A stretch of 8,314 nt of DNA from CAYFKJ01 sp964528595 (GTDB taxonomy: Bacteria; Pseudomonadota; Alphaproteobacteria; UBA2966). Each line of letters starts with the position of its first letter. The stretch's first letter is position 1. Shown piece after piece: positions 5,264-8,314 of the stretch. A program made the position numbers and the translations under genes. Where the stretch lies: NCBI GenBank assembly GCA_964528595.1, contig CAZGTM010000107.1, forward strand, positions 1 to 8,314. The letters are read 5' to 3'. A model generated the notes under the pieces. The model was not told the DNA's origin and did no database searches. It saw nothing but the letters and a program-made list of their open reading frames with translations.

Positions 5264-5542
5264 ATGGCGGAACGTGACATCCTGGTTCTGGCACGGCGCG
5301 ATCACACGGAAGCCATGCGCGTTGCCTCGGGCCTGACGATTTTCGACCATCGGGTGCGTCTGGTGTTCCTGACCGGGCCCGTGGCCGAGACGCCGGAGAA
5401 CCTGGAGCAGATCGAACTTTTGGAGATGTCGGAGATTTTGCCGGAAACGACGGTCGCGGAGATGTCCGATGATCTTAACCTTCTCGACGCGGACGCCCTG
5501 GCCGAGGCCATGACCGCCTGTGACCTGGTGATAAACCTGTAA
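5264..5542 (+). CDS. DsrE/DsrF-like small protein (92 aa), second of three
   Basis: A 92-residue protein with the DsrE/F-like order of strands and helices: opening strand DILVLARR, helix TEAMRVASGLTIF, strand VRLVFLTG, an acidic middle part, and a last strand CDLVINL. The only cysteine, Cys86, is just before the C-terminal strand; none lies where DsrE carries its active cysteine, so it may be a structural partner. The ending resembles those of the genes on either side (VVSL, VINL, IITL), which suggests all three are paralogous and form a mixed complex like DsrEFH or TusBCD. GGGAGGG (5253-5259) lies 4 bases before ATG 5264, overlapping the stop of the preceding gene. Confidence 0.65.
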   Translation: MAERDILVLARRDHTEAMRVASGLTIFDHRVRLVFLTGPVAETPENLEQIELLEMSEILPETTVAEMSDDLNLLDADALAEAMTACDLVINL

Positions 5543-5563
5543 ACGGGATTGAGGAGAATTTTC

Positions 5564-5749
5564 TTGTCTGTCATGGTTCTCGACACAGGCCTGTTTCCCG
5601 ATCGCGAGACTGTCGACGCGGCGCTTCAGCAACTCGGTAATACGCATACCGTCACGCGCCACGACGTCTCGAAGATGACGCCGGACGATGCGGCGTGGGA
5701 CGAACTGGTCAACGCCATTTTGAAAGCCGATAGGATCATCACGCTTTAA
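5564..5749 (+). CDS. DsrH/DsrE-like minimal protein (61 aa), third of three
   Basis: A 61-residue cysteine-free protein that starts with the strand SVMVLDTG and ends with DRIITL, the same type of ending as the two genes before it. Its place as the third and smallest of three is that of DsrH in DsrEFH and TusB in TusBCD, but it is much shorter than those (about 95 residues) and the assignment is by context and ending only. The start is TTG 5564, which lies 7 bases after GAGGAG (5551-5556). The in-frame ATG at 5573 would leave 16 bases, and TTG 5549 precedes the ribosome site. It lies 38 bases before the second rhodanese gene. Confidence 0.6.
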   Translation: MSVMVLDTGLFPDRETVDAALQQLGNTHTVTRHDVSKMTPDDAAWDELVNAILKADRIITL

Positions 5750-5787
5750 TGACAAACCAACACGAAAGGATGGGAGGTACTTAATTC

Positions 5788-6735
5788 ATGAACAGATTAA
5801 TCGCTTTGGCGCTAGGTGCCGTTCTGCTCGTTGCAGCGGGGGGCACTAAGGCCGCAACACCTTTGGTTGATGTTGGCTGGGTTTTGGCCAATCAGGGCAA
5901 ACCCCGCATCGTGTTTCTCGACGTTCGCGGCAAGCTGGGCGGCGCCAACAAGGCGACGTTCCTGCGCGCCCACATTCCAGGCGCGGTCTGGACGAACTAC
6001 CTGAAGGATGGCTGGCGCATCAAGGACAAGGCCGGCACCGTCGGGCAGCTACCGTCGACGGCAAAGCTCGAGAAACTGATCGGTGGTCTCGGCATCGGCA
6101 ATTCGGATCATGTGGTCATCGTTCCGGTGGGCGGCAAGGCGCTCGACATGGGTACGGCCACCCGCGTTTATTGGACATTCAAGGTATTGGGTCATGACAA
6201 GGTGTCGATCCTCAACGGCGGCATGAACGCTTACACCAAGAAAAAGGACGCGAAAACCAAGAAGCCGGTCAACCCGCTCGCCAAAGGCGCCTCCAAACCG
6301 ACGGCCAAGACCTTCAAGGCGAGCTTGCGCAAGGACATGCTGGTCACCAAAGCCGACGTCCAGAAAGCGTCGGCTTCGGGCGGCATGCTGGTCGACAACC
6401 GGCCGCACAACCAGTTCCTGGGCATCAACCGCCACGGCAAGGCCAAGCGTAACGGCACCATTCCGGGTTCGAGAAACCTGCCGGAAAACTGGATGACCAT
6501 GAACGGCGGCGGCATGTTCCGCAAATCCTCGGAATTGGCCAAGCTCTACGATCTGGCCGGAGTGCCCACGTCTGGCGCGCAGATCAGCTTCTGCAACACC
6601 GGTCACTGGGCATCGCTAGGCTGGTTCACATCGTCGGAAATTCTCGGCAACAAGCAGGCCAAGATGTATGACGGCTCGATGGTCGAATGGTCGGCGGACA
6701 AGGCCCTGCCCATGCAGTCGGCGTTGCCGAACTGA
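5788..6735 (+). CDS. Secreted two-domain rhodanese, second copy
   Basis: A 315-residue protein with a clear signal peptide (MNRLIALALGAVLLVAAGGT, likely cut near residue 22-23). Domain one (about 26-150) has FLDVRGK and AHIPGAVW without cysteine. Domain two (about 175-310) has MLVDNRPHNQFLG, GTIPGSRNLP and the active-site loop SFCNTGHWAS, with Cys269 as the predicted catalytic residue. It should move sulfane sulfur in the periplasm. A Lys-rich linker (about 150-190) separates the domains. It is clearly related to the rhodanese at 356-1318 and presumably arose by duplication; here it is the last but one gene of the operon. GGGAGG (5772-5777) lies 10 bases before ATG. Donor and acceptor are unknown; the nearby cytochrome and pseudo-rhodanese are candidate partners. 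Confidence 0.9.
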   Translation: MNRLIALALGAVLLVAAGGTKAATPLVDVGWVLANQGKPRIVFLDVRGKLGGANKATFLRAHIPGAVWTNYLKDGWRIKDKAGTVGQLPSTAKLEKLIGGLGIGNSDHVVIVPVGGKALDMGTATRVYWTFKVLGHDKVSILNGGMNAYTKKKDAKTKKPVNPLAKGASKPTAKTFKASLRKDMLVTKADVQKASASGGMLVDNRPHNQFLGINRHGKAKRNGTIPGSRNLPENWMTMNGGGMFRKSSELAKLYDLAGVPTSGAQISFCNTGHWASLGWFTSSEILGNKQAKMYDGSMVEWSADKALPMQSALPN

Positions 6736-6749
6736 CCCAAGACGACGGC

Positions 6750-7415
6750 TTGGTTTTGTCGGGCCGTGTTCATAAACACATCGCCGCGCTCCTGGTTGTT
6801 GCCGGGAGCGCGGCTCTGTTTCTGGCGCTGCCCGTAAACCCAGCTGTCGCCGGTGCCGAGGAGGTGCGGCGGCTCGCCGCCGATATCATAGTCATGGCGG
6901 GCGATGCGCACCGTCTTGAAGATCAGGGATTGCAGCCGCTTCACAGGCAAGGCCTGAAGCAACGTATCGCCGGTTCCTTGGCAACCCTGCCGCTGGCCAT
7001 CCGCCGGGCACGGACCTTCGCGCCACGCCTCGCACCATTGATGCCGCGAGATCTCACCCAGCGTTTGCGGATGGCGCTCGCCGACGATGATATCGCGACG
7101 CTGACCTCCGAACTCGATGGGTTGAAAGCGCGCTATCCCTTTTCCGCCGTTGGTCTGTTGCCGCCCGATAAGCGGGAGAATGCCAGACACCGTGCCCGGA
7201 ATCTGCACCAGAGCTATTGTGCCGGCTGCCATGACAATCCCGATTTGGAGACGCCGCGCCCGGCTTGGCCTCTGCAAGAAATGGCCCGCACCATGGCACC
7301 AGTGGAATTCGCTGCGAGGCTGTTCGTAGGCGTGCGCGGCGAACGCTTGATGGCCCTGGAAAATCCGTTGACCGACATGGAAATCTCGGCGCTTATCGCG
7401 TTTTACCGAGAGTGA
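6750..7415 (+). CDS. Secreted monohaem cytochrome c with unfamiliar N-terminal region
   Basis: About 221 residues if started at TTG 6750. A signal peptide is plain (VHKH, then a hydrophobic core to about residue 35, cut near AVAGA). A helical, Arg/Leu-rich region of about 110 residues follows that was not recognised. The C-terminal 75 residues are a class I-like cytochrome c: CAGCH at 157-161 binds one haem, and RLMALENPLTDMEISALIAF near the end is the usual distal segment, with its Met a candidate axial ligand. It should accept or pass on electrons in the periplasm, possibly from oxidation of persulfide sulfur. The start is uncertain: TTG 6750 and TTG 6756 are both possible, no strong ribosome site is seen, and an ATG at 6687 would overlap the rhodanese gene by 49 bases and spoil the signal peptide. 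Confidence 0.82.
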   Translation: MVLSGRVHKHIAALLVVAGSAALFLALPVNPAVAGAEEVRRLAADIIVMAGDAHRLEDQGLQPLHRQGLKQRIAGSLATLPLAIRRARTFAPRLAPLMPRDLTQRLRMALADDDIATLTSELDGLKARYPFSAVGLLPPDKRENARHRARNLHQSYCAGCHDNPDLETPRPAWPLQEMARTMAPVEFAARLFVGVRGERLMALENPLTDMEISALIAFYRE

Positions 7416-7604
7416 CGCGAAGTCGGTGCAGAAGATGGCGAAAATCCCCTGTCCGTCACCAATTGAGTAAACGACCGCTTCGGGTCAATGGACTAAATCG
7501 CTTCCGCGATAATTTGGCTTGGTCCTTGGCTTGAGGCATGTCGTGCCTGGCGTGCGTTTCCTGTGTTGAGATTGAGGTTTTCTCACTCGACACAGGAGAT
7601 TGTT
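7416..7604. other. Gap between cytochrome gene and mobile-element gene
   Basis: No gene is seen. Small dyads occur at 7497-7510 (ATCGC-TTCC-GCGAT) and 7534-7548 (AGGCA-TGTCG-TGCCT), plus a long hairpin at 7557-7599. No strong operon terminator is visible after 7415. The left end of the presumed mobile element probably lies in this stretch but could not be fixed. Confidence 0.5.
7557..7599 (+). promoter_or_regulatory. Hairpin covering the recombinase ribosome site
   Basis: Bases 7557-7570 can pair with 7586-7599 over 14 positions, including two G-U pairs in RNA, with a 15-base loop. The 3' arm contains AGGAG (7594-7598), the ribosome site of the gene at 7605. In mRNA this stem would hide that site, which could keep recombinase translation low. 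Alternatively it is a terminal hairpin of the mobile element. Confidence 0.5.
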
Positions 7605-8314
7605 ATGACTGAGCAAGCCATCAGCCCTTTGCGCCTTCGCATGATCGAGGACATGGAGATCCGTGGTTTCGCGGAGAAGACCCGGCGGGATTATCTTCGC
7701 GTGGTTCGGGACTTTGCGGTATTTGTTGGCCGTTCGCCCGATCAGGCCGAAGCGGAAGACTTGCGCCGCTATCAGCATCACCTTCGAACGTCTGGGGGCT
7801 CGGCGACGACGATCAATTCGGCGGTGTCGGCGTTACGGTTTTTCTTCGGCGTGACGCTGGACCGGAACGACGCATCAGTCGGCCTAACCCCGGTGCGCCA
7901 GCCGAAGAAGGTTCCGGTGGTGCTGAGCCCGGAGGAAGTTGCGCGGTTGCTGGACGCGGCGCCGGGGCCTAAGTACCGCGCCGCCTTGAGCATCGCCTAC
8001 GGGGCGGGGCTGCGCGCCTCGGAAGTGGTGTCGCTGAAGGTGAGTGACATCGACAGCCAGCGCATGGTGATCCGGGTCGAACAGGGCAAGGGCCGCAAGG
8101 ACCGCTACGCCATGCTGTCGGATGACCTGCTTGCGGTTCTGCGCAATTGGTGGAAGGCAGCGCGGTCCAAGGGCGTCATGCTGCCTTCGGGCTGGCTGTT
8201 CCCCGGCCAGAACCCGGTCAATCACCTGACCACGCGGCAACTGAACCGGGCCTTCCACGCGGCCAGGGAAGCGGCCGGCATCGACAAGCCGATGAACCTG
8301 CATACACTTCGTCA
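7605..8314 (+). CDS. Tyrosine recombinase/integrase, 3' end outside window
   Basis: The first 236 residues of a tyrosine recombinase, open to the window edge. Residues 5-85 are the N-terminal core-binding (SAM-like) domain (RGFAEKTRRDYLRVVRDFAVF, then SALRFFFGVTL). The catalytic domain begins near 106 (VVLSPEEVARLLDAAP), with the first catalytic Arg at 137 in AGLRASEVVSLK, the strand Lys at about 165 in GKGRKDRY, and HTLR (233-236) at the window end; the second His and the Tyr nucleophile lie beyond it. Sequence and start (MTEQAISPLR) resemble the roughly 290-residue integrases commonly encoded just upstream of IS91-family transposases. AGGAG lies 6 bases before ATG. It marks the boundary between the sulfur-transfer operon and a mobile element and gives no reason to link the two by function. 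Confidence 0.88.
   Translation, partial: MTEQAISPLRLRMIEDMEIRGFAEKTRRDYLRVVRDFAVFVGRSPDQAEAEDLRRYQHHLRTSGGSATTINSAVSALRFFFGVTLDRNDASVGLTPVRQPKKVPVVLSPEEVARLLDAAPGPKYRAALSIAYGAGLRASEVVSLKVSDIDSQRMVIRVEQGKGRKDRYAMLSDDLLAVLRNWWKAARSKGVMLPSGWLFPGQNPVNHLTTRQLNRAFHAAREAAGIDKPMNLHTLR
7605..8314 (+). mobile_element. Left part of a probable IS91-type element
   Basis: Inferred only from the recombinase type: close relatives of this protein usually precede an IS91-family transposase. The transposase and right end are outside the window, and the left end (probably between 7416 and 7604) is not defined. Confidence 0.4.

Noticed and set aside
5243..5755. 170-codon minus-strand frame opposite the DsrE-like genes
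   Set aside because: The three plus-strand genes have ribosome sites and matching endings; the long antisense frame is a GC-rich codon effect.
6687..6749. ATG 6687 as cytochrome start
   Set aside because: It lies within the rhodanese gene, has no ribosome site and would put about 20 polar residues before the signal peptide.
6603..7277. 224-codon minus-strand frame opposite the cytochrome gene
   Set aside because: The plus-strand frame carries a signal peptide and CAGCH; the antisense frame shows nothing recognisable.
1..7500. Similarity of GATTAAATCG (1-10) and GACTAAATCG (7491-7500) as direct repeats bounding an island
   Set aside because: Only nine of ten bases agree, the flanking bases do not match, and such a short match is expected by chance.
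1..8314. CRISPR arrays, tRNA or rRNA genes
   Set aside because: No regularly spaced repeats and no tRNA- or rRNA-like stretch were seen on either strand.

Overview
The window looks like a chromosomal accessory region of an alphaproteobacterium, probably Rhodospirillales-like. This rests on moderately high GC, good GGAGG-type ribosome sites, a ribbon-helix-helix protein of the type common in alphaproteobacteria, and an IS91-associated type of tyrosine recombinase at the right edge. The taxonomic call is an inference from gene content only.

Layout. Bases 1-355 hold no convincing gene; they are AT-richer and carry small dyads and a 19-bp motif. A secreted two-domain rhodanese (356-1318) follows. 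A short ribbon-helix-helix gene on the minus strand (1400-1699) converges on it, with a perfect hairpin between the two. From a divergent promoter region (about 1716-1852, carrying a second copy of the 19-bp motif) a tight plus-strand run of twelve genes extends to 7415. In order: a YedE/TsuA-type sulfur permease split into two proteins; a TusA-like sulfur carrier; three small single-span membrane proteins of 68, 26 and 89 residues; a membrane-anchored rhodanese-like protein lacking the catalytic cysteine; three very small DsrE/DsrF-like proteins in tandem; a second secreted rhodanese with an intact active site; and a secreted monohaem cytochrome c. After about 190 bp without a gene comes a tyrosine recombinase that runs off the window.

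Reading of the system. The parts fit a chain that handles sulfane sulfur across the inner membrane. Exported rhodaneses would handle persulfide or thiosulfate sulfur in the periplasm. The split permease has all three cysteines expected of the family and would pass sulfur inward. TusA and a reduced DsrEFH-like trio would relay it in the cytoplasm. The cytochrome suggests a link to electron transport. No oxidising or reducing enzyme (Sox, Dsr, Hdr, Sqr, Pdo) lies in the window, so the source and final acceptor are unknown.

The least familiar part is the block 3390-4966. It holds a 26-residue membrane microprotein, two small membrane proteins that look like diverged paralogues (one ending in Gly-Cys on a Pro-rich tail), and a tail-anchored pseudo-rhodanese. 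This block may be a membrane sulfur-transfer module not described as such. The repeated 19-bp motif upstream of both transcription units suggests joint control, with the ribbon-helix-helix protein as the obvious local candidate.
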